A DNA stretch of 64,000 bases from Rubrivivax sp. (lineage in GTDB: Bacteria; Pseudomonadota; Gammaproteobacteria; Burkholderiales; Burkholderiaceae_C). Of this stretch, positions 7,941-16,232 are shown in pieces. The translations under genes were made by a program, and so were the position numbers. The DNA lies in NCBI GenBank assembly GCA_027487905.1, contig JAIYCR010000038.1:62001-126000 (forward strand), in the 5' to 3' direction. The notes under the pieces were generated by a model, which saw only the letters and a program-made list of their open reading frames with translations, was not told where the DNA came from and did not search any database. The first letter of the stretch is position 1. The number at the start of each line of letters is the position of its first letter.

Positions 7941-8477
7941 TCAGGCGGCGAGCAACATCAGGCTGGCCGTGCTCGCGCCGATGAGCGCGCCCACCACGAC
8001 ATCGCTCGGGTAATGCAGGCCCAGAACCACGCGCGACACGCCCACCAAGGCCGCGAAGGCCCACAGCAGCGGCGACAGCACGGGGTAGTAGGACGACAGC
8101 AGCAGTGCGAACGCGACTGCATGCAGCGTGTGGCCGCTCGGAAAGCTGAAGGCGTCGGGCACATGGCCGCAGGCGCGGATGTCCGGGCACTGCTCGAAGG
8201 GCCGCTGCCGGCGGGTGCTGCGCTTCAGGCCGTAATAGATGAACAGGTTGGCCGCGCCCAGGGCGAGCAGCGTGAGCGCGCAGGCCGAGCCGAGGGCATC
8301 GTCCAGCAAGGGCAGCAGCAGGATCATCCCCAGCCACAGCGGGCCGTCGCCCAGACGGCTGGCCGCGGCGCACAGCCAGCGCAGGCGCGGTCGGTCGACG
8401 CCACGGTGCAGCGCCAGCGCAGCGCGCCGGTCGAGCTCGACGCTGCGCAGCCGATGGCCGTCAAGCCAGGGCGGCAT
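7941..8477 (-). CDS. PAP2-family membrane phosphatase
   Basis: A 178-residue integral membrane protein with all three PAP2 motifs: KRSTRRQRP, PSGHTLHA and SRVVLGLHYPSD, with hydrophobic segments between them. Family members remove phosphate from lipid phosphates such as phosphatidate, phosphatidylglycerol phosphate or undecaprenyl diphosphate. Its start overlaps the stop of the GT4 gene by 17 bases, so the two are probably co-translated. With a glycosyltransferase beside it, recycling of a lipid carrier or making a glycolipid acceptor is a reasonable guess. Confidence 0.88.
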   Translation of the reverse strand: MPPWLDGHRLRSVELDRRAALALHRGVDRPRLRWLCAAASRLGDGPLWLGMILLLPLLDDALGSACALTLLALGAANLFIYYGLKRSTRRQRPFEQCPDIRACGHVPDAFSFPSGHTLHAVAFALLLSSYYPVLSPLLWAFAALVGVSRVVLGLHYPSDVVVGALIGASTASLMLLAA

Positions 8478-9729
8478 GGGTCGGGGCTCCGCGGGGCGAC
8501 CGGGCCAGATCGACCAGGCTGCGCTCGAAGCGGCGCAGCACCTCGTCCCACTGGGTCTTCATGCCCGTCATGCGGGCCCACTGGCGCAGCACGCCGTCGG
8601 GCGAGGACGTGAGCAGCGCCCGTTCCGCAGCGAGCAGGAAGGCCTGGCGGCCGTCGTCGCCGCCGCTGGCCGGCGCGAGCCAGCCGTTCACGCCGTCCTT
8701 GATCAGCTGCCCCGCCGCTGCCGTGTCGAAGGCGGCCACCGACAGCCCGCTGGACAGCGCCTCCAGCGTCACGTTGCCGAAGGTGTCGGTGAGGCTGGGG
8801 AAGAGGAACACGTCCGCACTCGCGTAGTGGCGCGCCAGCTCCGCGCCGGTGAGCTCGCCGACGAAACGGGCGAGCGGATGGCGCGCCTCCAGCACCGCAC
8901 GCTGGGGGCCGTCGCCCACGACGATCATGCGAAGGCCGGGGTACTTCTCCGCCAGGGCCTCGAAGCACTCGAGCGCCAGGCCTGCGTTCTTCTCGGCCGC
9001 CAGGCGTCCCACATAGAGCACCACGCGGCTGTCGCGCCTAGCCTGCCAGGCCAGGCGCAGCCAGTCGTCCCGGTGGCGCGGGCAGAAGCGGTCGGTGTCC
9101 ACCCCTCGCCCCACCACCTGCAGCCGCTCGAATCCCTGTGCCGCCAGGCTCTGGGCCAGCACCCGGGTCGGCACGAAGGTGGTGTCGGCCAGCGCGTGCA
9201 GGCGGCGCAACCAGCCCAGCACCCACGGTTCGAGCCAGCCCAGCCCGTAGTGGCAACTGTAGGCATGGAAGTTGGTGCGGAAGTCCGCGCTCGTGGGCAG
9301 CCCCAGCCGGCGCGCGGCGCGCAGCGCAGCCCAGCCCAACGGCCCGGGCGTGGCCACGTGGACGAGGTCGGGCGTCCAGCCCAGAGAGCCGGCGCCCCTT
9401 GCGCCAGTGCCTTGTGCGCCAGTGCCGTGTGCGCCAGTGCCTTGTGCGCCAACGCCCCGAGCGGCCTGCCGGGTCGGGCGATCGCCCCACCGGTCGCACA
9501 GCCGCTGCACGCCGGCCAGACCGAAGCGCAAGCCCGGATAGAGCGGAATCGGTCCGCCGGCCGTCCGCCATTCCTGCGCATCGTCGCGCGGGGCCTCGCC
9601 CCGCTGGCGCGGCCGGACCAGCTGCACCTCGTGACCGGCGGCCCGCAGATGGGCCACGGTGCGCTCCACGGTGAAGGACACGCCGTTGATCTCGGGGGGA
9701 TAGGTCTCGGTGACGTAGGCGATGCGCAC
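8461..9729 (-). CDS. GT4 glycosyltransferase (MgtA/PimB-like)
   Basis: A 422-residue GT-B enzyme. N-terminal RIAYVTETYPPEINGV is the typical start of GT4 enzymes acting on lipid acceptors. The C-terminal donor site includes VLYVGRLAAEKN and the EX7E-type region FPSLTDTFGNVTLEALSSG. A start at GTG 9729 fits the family N-terminus and has an AGGA ribosome site; the frame stays open far upstream but that part is antisense to the divergent gene. Around residue 95-110 lies a low-complexity insert of GTGAQ/GTGAH repeats from a 15-base tandem unit (9399-9455). It is first of a run with the PAP2 gene. Confidence 0.87.
   Translation of the reverse strand: MRIAYVTETYPPEINGVSFTVERTVAHLRAAGHEVQLVRPRQRGEAPRDDAQEWRTAGGPIPLYPGLRFGLAGVQRLCDRWGDRPTRQAARGVGAQGTGAHGTGAQGTGARGAGSLGWTPDLVHVATPGPLGWAALRAARRLGLPTSADFRTNFHAYSCHYGLGWLEPWVLGWLRRLHALADTTFVPTRVLAQSLAAQGFERLQVVGRGVDTDRFCPRHRDDWLRLAWQARRDSRVVLYVGRLAAEKNAGLALECFEALAEKYPGLRMIVVGDGPQRAVLEARHPLARFVGELTGAELARHYASADVFLFPSLTDTFGNVTLEALSSGLSVAAFDTAAAGQLIKDGVNGWLAPASGGDDGRQAFLLAAERALLTSSPDGVLRQWARMTGMKTQWDEVLRRFERSLVDLARSPRGAPTHAALA
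9399..9455. repeat. 15-bp in-frame tandem repeat
   Basis: The unit GCGCCAGTGCCTTGT occurs nearly four times inside the GT4 gene (minus strand), giving a GTGAQ/GTGAH/GTGAR linker. Because the unit is a multiple of three, copy changes would alter linker length without a frameshift. Confidence 0.8.
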
Positions 9730-9870
9730 GGCGGGTCCTGCGGGGTGATCGATCGGATGCGTCCGCCCAGGCAAGCGCGGTGCCCGTTCGAACGGCGGCG
9801 GCGGGCGGCATGCACCACGCCATGGGCATCTGCCTTGCCACAGCCCGGCACCCTGCACGCCGCCCATGCC

Positions 9871-11238
9871 ATGACAACCGACCCCTTGCGAATAGCGCTG
9901 ATCAGCGAGCACGCGTCGCCCCTGGCCGGGGTGGGCAGCGTGGATGCCGGAGGCCAGAACGTCTATGTGGATCATGTGGCCCGGGAGCTCGCCCGACGGG
10001 GCCACCGGGTTGACGTGATGACACGGCGCGACGATCCGGCCCAGCCGCCCGTCACCGCGCTGGCGCCCGGGGTGCGGGTGCTGCATCTGGCTGCAGGGCC
10101 CGCCCGCTTCGTGCCCAAGGAGCAGCTGCTGCCCTTCATGCCCGCCTTCGTCGAGTCGGCGCAGCGCTTGGCCGGGCGCGGCGGCTACGACCTGCTGCAT
10201 GCGAACTTCTTCATGTCGGGCTGGGTGGGAATGGCCCTTCGCGAGCGCTGGCGGGTGCCGCTGGTCACCACCTTCCACGCGCTGGGCCGGGTGCGCCAGG
10301 AGCATCAGCGCGAGGCCGACCGCTTTCCGCCTGAGCGGCTTGACATCGAGCAGGCCCTCGTCGATCGCAGCGATCGCGTGCTGTCGGCCTGCCCGCAGGA
10401 CGAACAGGACCTGCAGCGCCTGTACGGTGCTCACCCTTCGCGCCTGGTGACGGTCCCGTGCGGCGTGGACACCGAGGCACTCACGCCAGGCCCGCGGCGC
10501 GAGGCCCGCGCGCGGCTCGCGCTGCCGCAGGACGAGTTCATCGTGCTGCAGCTCGGTCGCCTGGTGCCGCGCAAGGGCATCGACAACGTCGTGCGGGCGC
10601 TCGCGCTGTTGCAGACGCAAGCCGGCGCGCGCGCCAGCCGGCTGGTGGTCGTGGGCGGTGAATCGGACACGCCCGACGAAGGGGCGACGCCGGAGATCGG
10701 GCGCCTGCGTTCGCTCGCCTGCGCCCTGGGCGTGGGCGATCGGGTGCAGTTCACCGGCCGTCGCTCGCGCTCGGCGCTGGTCGACTGGTACCGCGCCGCG
10801 GACGTCTTCGTCACCACGCCCTGGTACGAGCCCTTCGGCATCACGCCGCTGGAGGCGATGGCCTGCGCCGTTCCGGTGATCGGCAGTGCGGTGGGCGGCG
10901 TGCAGTGGACCGTCGTCGAGGGCCGCACCGGCTTTCTGGTGCCGCCCCAGGACCCGGCGGCGCTGGCCATCCGCCTGGCCCAGCTGCGCGCCGACCCGCA
11001 GCTGGCCGAGGCCCTGGGCCGCGCCGGGGTCGACCGCGTGCGCTCGCGGTTCACCTGGTCCCAGGTGGCTTGGGAGCTCGAAGGCGTCTACCGCAGCGTG
11101 CTGGCTGAACGCGCCAGCGCCTCCAAGACCTGGCGAGAACGCGGCCGGGCCCCGCTGCGCTCGATCCAGCCGACCGCCTTGCCGTCGGGAACTGCCACGG
11201 GCGTCGCGGCCGCGGCCGCCGCAGGGGTGGGCGCATGA
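9871..11238 (+). CDS. GT4 glycosyltransferase (sucrose-phosphate-synthase-like)
   Basis: A 455-residue GT-B enzyme with the N-terminal glycine-rich loop GSVDAGGQNVYVDHVARELARRGH, shortened here to its core GGQNVYV, which is shared by sucrose-phosphate synthases and MshA-type enzymes. The donor-side motif is FVTTPWYEPFGITPLEAMA with the conserved Glu pair. The C-terminal 50 residues are Ala/Ser-rich. It opens a plus-strand operon and is divergent from the GT4 gene at 8461-9729, with 141 bases between. Its stop overlaps the GmhB-like start (ATGA). Confidence 0.88.
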   Translation: MTTDPLRIALISEHASPLAGVGSVDAGGQNVYVDHVARELARRGHRVDVMTRRDDPAQPPVTALAPGVRVLHLAAGPARFVPKEQLLPFMPAFVESAQRLAGRGGYDLLHANFFMSGWVGMALRERWRVPLVTTFHALGRVRQEHQREADRFPPERLDIEQALVDRSDRVLSACPQDEQDLQRLYGAHPSRLVTVPCGVDTEALTPGPRREARARLALPQDEFIVLQLGRLVPRKGIDNVVRALALLQTQAGARASRLVVVGGESDTPDEGATPEIGRLRSLACALGVGDRVQFTGRRSRSALVDWYRAADVFVTTPWYEPFGITPLEAMACAVPVIGSAVGGVQWTVVEGRTGFLVPPQDPAALAIRLAQLRADPQLAEALGRAGVDRVRSRFTWSQVAWELEGVYRSVLAERASASKTWRERGRAPLRSIQPTALPSGTATGVAAAAAAGVGA

Positions 11239-11948
11239 ACGACTGGGACCCCTTCTGGCCCGTCGAACCCGGCCCCGACGCGCCCTGGGCCTGCGCCCCG
11301 AACAGCCGCGCCGCCCCCCTTCGGCCGGCGGTCTTCATCGACAAGGACGGCACGCTGGTGCACAACGTCGCCTTCAACGTCGACCCGGCGAAGCTGAGCT
11401 TTCTCCCCGGTGCGCTGGACGCCTTGCGCCAGTTGCAGGCGCAGGGCTTCGCCTTGCTGGTGGTCACCAATCAGAGCGGTCTCGCGCAGGGCCTGTTCAC
11501 GCGGGCGCAGTTCGCGCGGCTGCAGGCTGCACTGGAGGCGCGGCTGGCCGTCGAGGCCGGCGTTCGCCTGCTGGGCCTGGAGGTGTGCCCCCATGCGCCG
11601 GGCCCGAGCGGCGCGCCGCGCTGCCTGTGCCGCAAGCCCGCGCCGGGCATGCTGCAGCGCGCGGCCTGCCGCCACGGCCTGGACCTCGCGCGCTCGTGGA
11701 TGGTGGGTGACATCCTGGACGACGTCGAAGCAGGTCACAGGGCCGGATGCCGATCCATCCTGCTGGACAGCGGCGGCGAGACGGTGTGGCGCCGCAGCCC
11801 CATGCGCGAGCCCGATGCGGTGTGCGAGGGCTGGTCCGGCGTGACTGCCCACATCGAGCAGCACCAGGCCGAGCGGGCCGACACCGGCCGCGCCTTGCAT
11901 GCACGACCCCGAAGCGCGCCCGTGCACGCCTGCGCTGCCACCCGATGA
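11235..11948 (+). CDS. gmhB: HAD phosphatase, D,D-heptose 1,7-bisphosphate phosphatase-like
   Basis: A 237-residue HAD-superfamily protein. The nucleophile motif is FIDKDGTLVHN (about residues 34-44), motif II is VVTNQSG, and a GmhB-type zinc loop CPHAPG...CLCRKP is present, with the acidic motif IV in MVGDILDDVEAG. GmhB removes the C7 phosphate in ADP- or GDP-heptose synthesis. Its location between glycosyltransferases and next to two GT9 genes suggests a heptose supply for this operon rather than only for LPS core. A C-terminal 45-residue extension is not part of the usual fold. Histidinol-phosphatase is the alternative within the family. Confidence 0.82.
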   Translation: MNDWDPFWPVEPGPDAPWACAPNSRAAPLRPAVFIDKDGTLVHNVAFNVDPAKLSFLPGALDALRQLQAQGFALLVVTNQSGLAQGLFTRAQFARLQAALEARLAVEAGVRLLGLEVCPHAPGPSGAPRCLCRKPAPGMLQRAACRHGLDLARSWMVGDILDDVEAGHRAGCRSILLDSGGETVWRRSPMREPDAVCEGWSGVTAHIEQHQAERADTGRALHARPRSAPVHACAATR

Positions 11949-13090
11949 GTGCGCCGCCCGTCGCTGCTGCGGCACGTTCAGCCGCCTGGCGCTCGGTTCG
12001 CCGACTGCTGGTCGTGCGTCTGGACCAGATCGGCGATGTGCTGATGACCACGCCCGCGCTGGCCGCCTTGCGCTCGGGCCTTCCCGCGGCCGATGTGACG
12101 CTGCTCACAAGCCCCGGTGCGGCGGTGCTCGCGCCGCACCTTCATCCGCTGGTGGACCGGGTGTGGACGGCGCAGGTCTCCTGGATGCCGGGCATCGAGC
12201 CGACCGAGGGACACGGGGACGCCGCGCTCGTCGAGCGGCTGCGCGCCGGAGGTTTCGACGCGGCCATCGTCTTCACCGTGTGCACGCAAAGTGCTCTGCC
12301 GGCCGCGCTCGTGTGCCGCATGGCAGGCATCCCGCTTCGCCTGGCCCATGCGCGCGAGAACCCCTATGGGCTGCTGAGCGACTGGGCCGCCGAGCGGGAT
12401 GCCGCCTTGAGCCTCGCCCGCACCGAGCCGGGTGAGGCACCCGCCCTCCGGCATGAGGTCCGGCGCCAGCTCGACCTGGTGGGCGAGGTCGGCTTCACAG
12501 CCACCGAGCGCCCGGCCTTGCATCTGCGGCTGCGCGATGCGGATCGGCTGGAAGCCAGGGCCCAGCCGCGCAGCGCGCGTCCCCTGGCCATCCTGCACCC
12601 GGGGGCCAGCGCCGCGTCGCGCCGCTGGAGCCCGGCGGGCTTCGGTGCGGTGGCAGGCGCGCTGGCCGCACAGGGGCTTGAAGTGCGGGTCTGCGGCGGG
12701 CCGGGAGAGGCCGCGCTGGTCGACGAGGTGCTGAAACATGCGCAGGGCCTGGCCCGACCGGTGGCGCGACCGCTGTCGCTCGGAGGCCTGGCGGCGTGGA
12801 TGCAGGACGCCGCCCTGGTTGTCACCAACAACAGCGGGCCGGCCCACCTGGCTGCGGCGGTGGGTGCGCCGCTGGTGTGCGTGTATGCCGGCACCAATCC
12901 GCAGCACACGCCCTGGACGGGGGCCCTGCGGCTGGTGCGCCATGCCACGGCCTGCGCCGGCTGTCTGCGCAGCCGCTGCCCGGTGGCCGGCCACCCCTGC
13001 CTGCAAGACATCTCTGCCCAGGCGGTCATCGACGCCGCCCTGGACTGCCTGCGGCAATGGCCGCCCCGACGCGAGGACGACGCAGCATGA
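11945..13090 (+). CDS. GT9 heptosyltransferase-like glycosyltransferase
   Basis: A 381-residue GT-B enzyme of family 9. N-terminal LLVVRLDQIGDVLMTTPAL matches the family acceptor-side motif, and the C-terminal LVVTNNSGPAHLAAAVG motif plus a Cys-rich end (CAGCLRSRCPVAGHPC) match heptosyltransferases. Family members transfer heptose from ADP-heptose. ATGA overlaps on both sides couple it to the GmhB-like gene and to the carbamoyltransferase gene. Confidence 0.9.
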   Translation: MSAPPVAAAARSAAWRSVRRLLVVRLDQIGDVLMTTPALAALRSGLPAADVTLLTSPGAAVLAPHLHPLVDRVWTAQVSWMPGIEPTEGHGDAALVERLRAGGFDAAIVFTVCTQSALPAALVCRMAGIPLRLAHARENPYGLLSDWAAERDAALSLARTEPGEAPALRHEVRRQLDLVGEVGFTATERPALHLRLRDADRLEARAQPRSARPLAILHPGASAASRRWSPAGFGAVAGALAAQGLEVRVCGGPGEAALVDEVLKHAQGLARPVARPLSLGGLAAWMQDAALVVTNNSGPAHLAAAVGAPLVCVYAGTNPQHTPWTGALRLVRHATACAGCLRSRCPVAGHPCLQDISAQAVIDAALDCLRQWPPRREDDAA

Positions 13091-15108
13091 TCACCCTGGG
13101 CCTGAACGCCACCTTCCACGACAGCGCCGCCGCCCTGGTGGTGGACGGCCGGCTGGTGGCCGCCGCGGAGGAAGAGCGCTTTTCCCGCATCAAGCATGCC
13201 AAGCGGCCGCTGCCCTTCTCCACCTGGGAGCTGCCCTTCAACGCCATCGCCTGGTGTCTGCAGCAGGCCGGTGCGACGCTGGCCGACGTGGACCATGTGG
13301 CCTACAGCTTCGACCCGGTGCGCTTTGCCGATGGACGCGAGGACCTGCGCGTGGGCGCCGACGGCAGCCTGCGCCTGCCCGCAGGCCCGGTGCCGTCGGA
13401 CCTGGCGCCCCAGGACGCCCGGGCCCCCTGGGACAGCCCCTGGGACGGCCTCTTCCTGGCAAGCGTGCTGGCTGCTCCTGGCCAGCTGGCCGACGGCGCT
13501 CCGCACCACCTGCGCAGCCGCCTGCTGCCCGCCGGGCGAGCCCCGCGATGGCAATGGCAGTTCCTCGACCACCACCTGTGCCACCAGGCCAGCGCCTTCC
13601 TGGCCGCACCCTGGGAGCGGTGCGCGGTGATGACGCTGGACGGCCGAGGCGAACGGGCCACGACCACCTACGGCCGCTTTGCGGACGGGCATTACCAGTC
13701 GCTCGGCGAGGTGTGCATGCCCCACTCCCTGGGACTGCTGTACGAGCGCATGACCACCCACCTGGGCTTCCTGCACAGCAGCGACGAATACAAGGTGATG
13801 GCCCTGGCCGCGATGGGCCAGCCGCGCTGGGCCGATGAGATGTGCAGCCACATCCGCATCGGCGCCCAGGGTCGCTACGTCATCGACGACATCGACTTCA
13901 CCGCGCTGGCCGGCCCGCCGCGACGCCCCGGCGCCGCCCTGGGCGCACTGCAGTTCGACCTGGCAGCGTCCCTGCAGGCCGCGCTCGAACGCACGGTGCT
14001 GCGCCTGGCCGACTGGCTGCACGGCGCCAGCGGTGAACGCCACCTGGCCATGGCCGGCGGCGTGGCGCTGAACTGCGTGATGAACGCCCGCCTGCGCGAT
14101 GAGGGCCCCTTCGATTCGGTGTGGATACAACCCGCCGCAGGCGACGCCGGCACCGCGCTGGGCGCGGCGCTGTGGGCCGATGCGCGCGCCCGCGCAGGGC
14201 AGACGCCCGACGCGGCGCAGGCCTCGCCCGTGGCGGCCGCGTCTGCGTCTACGACGGTCGAAAGCCCGGCCATTGCGCCCGGATCCCTGGCGCGCCCCCT
14301 GAGACTGGCCCCACGGCGCTGGTCGATGGAACATGCCCATTACGGGCCGCAGTGGGCCGACGAGGAGATCGAGCCGCTGCTGCGCTGGGCGGGGCTGGCC
14401 TACGAACGCCTGGACGACGAAGCCATGCTCGCCTCGCGCACCGCCGACCTGCTCGCCGAAGGCCGGGTGATCGGCTGGTTCCAGGGCCGCATGGAGTGGG
14501 GCCCGCGGGCGCTGGGTGCGCGTTCCATCCTCGCCTCGCCCATCGATCCGGCGATGCAGGCCCGGCTCAATGAGCTGAAGGACCGGGAGGACTTCCGCCC
14601 GGTGGCGCCAGCCGTTCCGGTCGAGCGCTTCGCGGACTGGTTCACTCCCGCGGCGGCCAACGGTGGCGAGTCTCCCTTCATGCTCTTCACCCACCAGGTG
14701 CGAGCGGAACAGGCCGCTCGCATCCCGTCGGCCTGTCACAGCGACGGCAGTGCACGCGTGCAGACGGTGGACCACCGCACCAACCCGCGTTTTCATTCGC
14801 TGCTCGAGGCGGTGGGTGAGCGTACCGGCGTGCCCGTGCTGGTCAACACCTCCTTCAACGTGCGCGGCCTGCCGGTGGTGTGCAGCCCCAAGGATGCGCT
14901 GGAGGCCTTCTTCACCACGCCGCTGGATGCACTGGTGATCGGACTTTTCGTGCTGTGCAAGCCGGGCATCGCATCCGGCGCCATGACAGGTGCCGCTGCA
15001 ACGCGCGAAGCCGGCGCCGTCATTGAGGCCGACCCCCGCATCCCGACGGACACCCGCCCAGACGCCACCCCCCACGCAGCGCCGCTGCCCCTCGGAGAGC
15101 TGGCATGA
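13087..15108 (+). CDS. O-carbamoyltransferase (NodU/CmcH/TobZ family)
   Basis: A 673-residue enzyme. The N-terminal Kae1-like domain opens with LGLNATFHDSAAALVVDG and carries the metal-binding His in FLDHHLCHQASAF; this domain makes carbamoyl-adenylate from carbamoyl phosphate and ATP in studied relatives. The C-terminal YrdC-like half has FQGRMEWGPRALGARSILA and NTSFNVRGLPVV, the carbamoyl-transfer site. Members carbamoylate sugars (NodU, TobZ) or antibiotics. Between heptosyltransferase-like genes it probably decorates a sugar of the surface glycan. About 60 residues at the end are Ala/Pro/Thr-rich and likely disordered. Confidence 0.9.
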   Translation: MITLGLNATFHDSAAALVVDGRLVAAAEEERFSRIKHAKRPLPFSTWELPFNAIAWCLQQAGATLADVDHVAYSFDPVRFADGREDLRVGADGSLRLPAGPVPSDLAPQDARAPWDSPWDGLFLASVLAAPGQLADGAPHHLRSRLLPAGRAPRWQWQFLDHHLCHQASAFLAAPWERCAVMTLDGRGERATTTYGRFADGHYQSLGEVCMPHSLGLLYERMTTHLGFLHSSDEYKVMALAAMGQPRWADEMCSHIRIGAQGRYVIDDIDFTALAGPPRRPGAALGALQFDLAASLQAALERTVLRLADWLHGASGERHLAMAGGVALNCVMNARLRDEGPFDSVWIQPAAGDAGTALGAALWADARARAGQTPDAAQASPVAAASASTTVESPAIAPGSLARPLRLAPRRWSMEHAHYGPQWADEEIEPLLRWAGLAYERLDDEAMLASRTADLLAEGRVIGWFQGRMEWGPRALGARSILASPIDPAMQARLNELKDREDFRPVAPAVPVERFADWFTPAAANGGESPFMLFTHQVRAEQAARIPSACHSDGSARVQTVDHRTNPRFHSLLEAVGERTGVPVLVNTSFNVRGLPVVCSPKDALEAFFTTPLDALVIGLFVLCKPGIASGAMTGAAATREAGAVIEADPRIPTDTRPDATPHAAPLPLGELA

Positions 15109-16232
15109 GCCGCTCGCTGGTCGGCAGCGCTCCCGCCGCAGCGACGCCAGGCCGCGGCGCACAGGGTGGCCGCGCAGCAGGCGCCACCAGCACCGAGCAG
15201 GCCGGCCACTGGGCGGACGCGACCCGTCCGGAATGGATGACCGACACCGTGCAGGCGCCGCGTGTCTCGGTGGTGGTGCCCACCTGCGGGCGACCGGCGC
15301 TGCTGCTGCGCTTGATGCGCGCCCTGTGCCGCCAATCGCTGGGCCGAGATGCCTTCGAGGTGATCGTCGTCGACGATGGCCGCTGCGACGCGACCCGCTC
15401 GGCCGTGCAGGCGCTGCTGCGCAGCGAGCCGTCCTTGCGCCTGCGCTACCTGCGGCCGCCCCTGGCGCGACAGGGTCCGGCCCGTGCGCGCAACCTGGGC
15501 TGGCTGGCTGCCGGCGCTCCACTGGTGGCGTTCACCGATGACGACACCGTGCCAGCGGCGGACTGGCTGGAACGCGGCGCCCGCGCGCTCGAGACGAGCC
15601 CCTGCGCAGCGCTGGCCGGTCGCGTGGTGGTACCGGTGCTCGACCGGGTTCCGACCGACCATGAACGGGTGACGCGCGGGCTGGAGCGCACCGAGTTCAT
15701 CACCGCCAACGCGTTCGTCCGCCGCGACGCCCTGCAGCGGGTTGGCGGCTTCGACGAGCGCTTCACCCGGGCCTGGCGGGAGGACTCGGACCTGCAGTTC
15801 CGGCTGATCGACCAGGCCGGCCCGGTCGGTCGGTGCGAGGATGCGGTGGTGCTGCATCCGGTGCGCCCTGAACGGTGGGGCGTGTCGCTGCGCCAGCAGC
15901 GCAACGCCTTCTTCGAGGCCCGGCTGCATGCCAAGCACCCGCGGCGCTACCGCGAGCGCATCGGTCTGCCCACGCCCTGGGATTTCTACGCGATCGTGGC
16001 CTCGAGCCTGGGGGCGCTGTCCCTGTGGGCCGCGTCGGCTGCGCAGTCCGCAGCGCTGCTGGCCGCGGTGGCCGCGCTGCTGGTGCTGCGCTTCGCGGCG
16101 CGCCGCCTGTCGGGAACCTCCCATGCGCCGGGCCATGTGCTGGAGATGGTGGTGACCTCGGCCATCATTCCCTTCCAGTCGGTGTACTGGCGGCTGCGCG
16201 GCGCCCTTCACTTCCGGACCTGGTTCCTGTGA
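15105..16232 (+). CDS. GT2 glycosyltransferase with C-terminal membrane segments
   Basis: A 375-residue GT-A enzyme: VSVVVPTCGRPALLLRLM begins the domain at about residue 54, with VIVVDDGRCD, the metal-binding FTDDDTVPAADWL, and GGFDERFTRAWREDSDLQFR. The C-terminus has two hydrophobic segments (IVASSLGALSLWAA and AALLAAVAALLVLRF), placing it at the inner membrane. The first 50 residues are low complexity. The stop shares GTGA with the next gene. Confidence 0.88.
   Translation: MSRSLVGSAPAAATPGRGAQGGRAAGATSTEQAGHWADATRPEWMTDTVQAPRVSVVVPTCGRPALLLRLMRALCRQSLGRDAFEVIVVDDGRCDATRSAVQALLRSEPSLRLRYLRPPLARQGPARARNLGWLAAGAPLVAFTDDDTVPAADWLERGARALETSPCAALAGRVVVPVLDRVPTDHERVTRGLERTEFITANAFVRRDALQRVGGFDERFTRAWREDSDLQFRLIDQAGPVGRCEDAVVLHPVRPERWGVSLRQQRNAFFEARLHAKHPRRYRERIGLPTPWDFYAIVASSLGALSLWAASAAQSAALLAAVAALLVLRFAARRLSGTSHAPGHVLEMVVTSAIIPFQSVYWRLRGALHFRTWFL

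Noticed and set aside
9730-10620. Upstream extension of the GT4 gene (minus strand) to a 719-codon frame
   Set aside because: The extra 300 codons are antisense to the divergent GT4 gene and lack family sequence; GTG 9729 gives the normal N-terminus.
12364-15522. 1052-codon open frame on the minus strand
   Set aside because: It is opposite the GT9, carbamoyltransferase and GT2 genes, which have clear domains; the frame stays open because of extreme GC at third positions.
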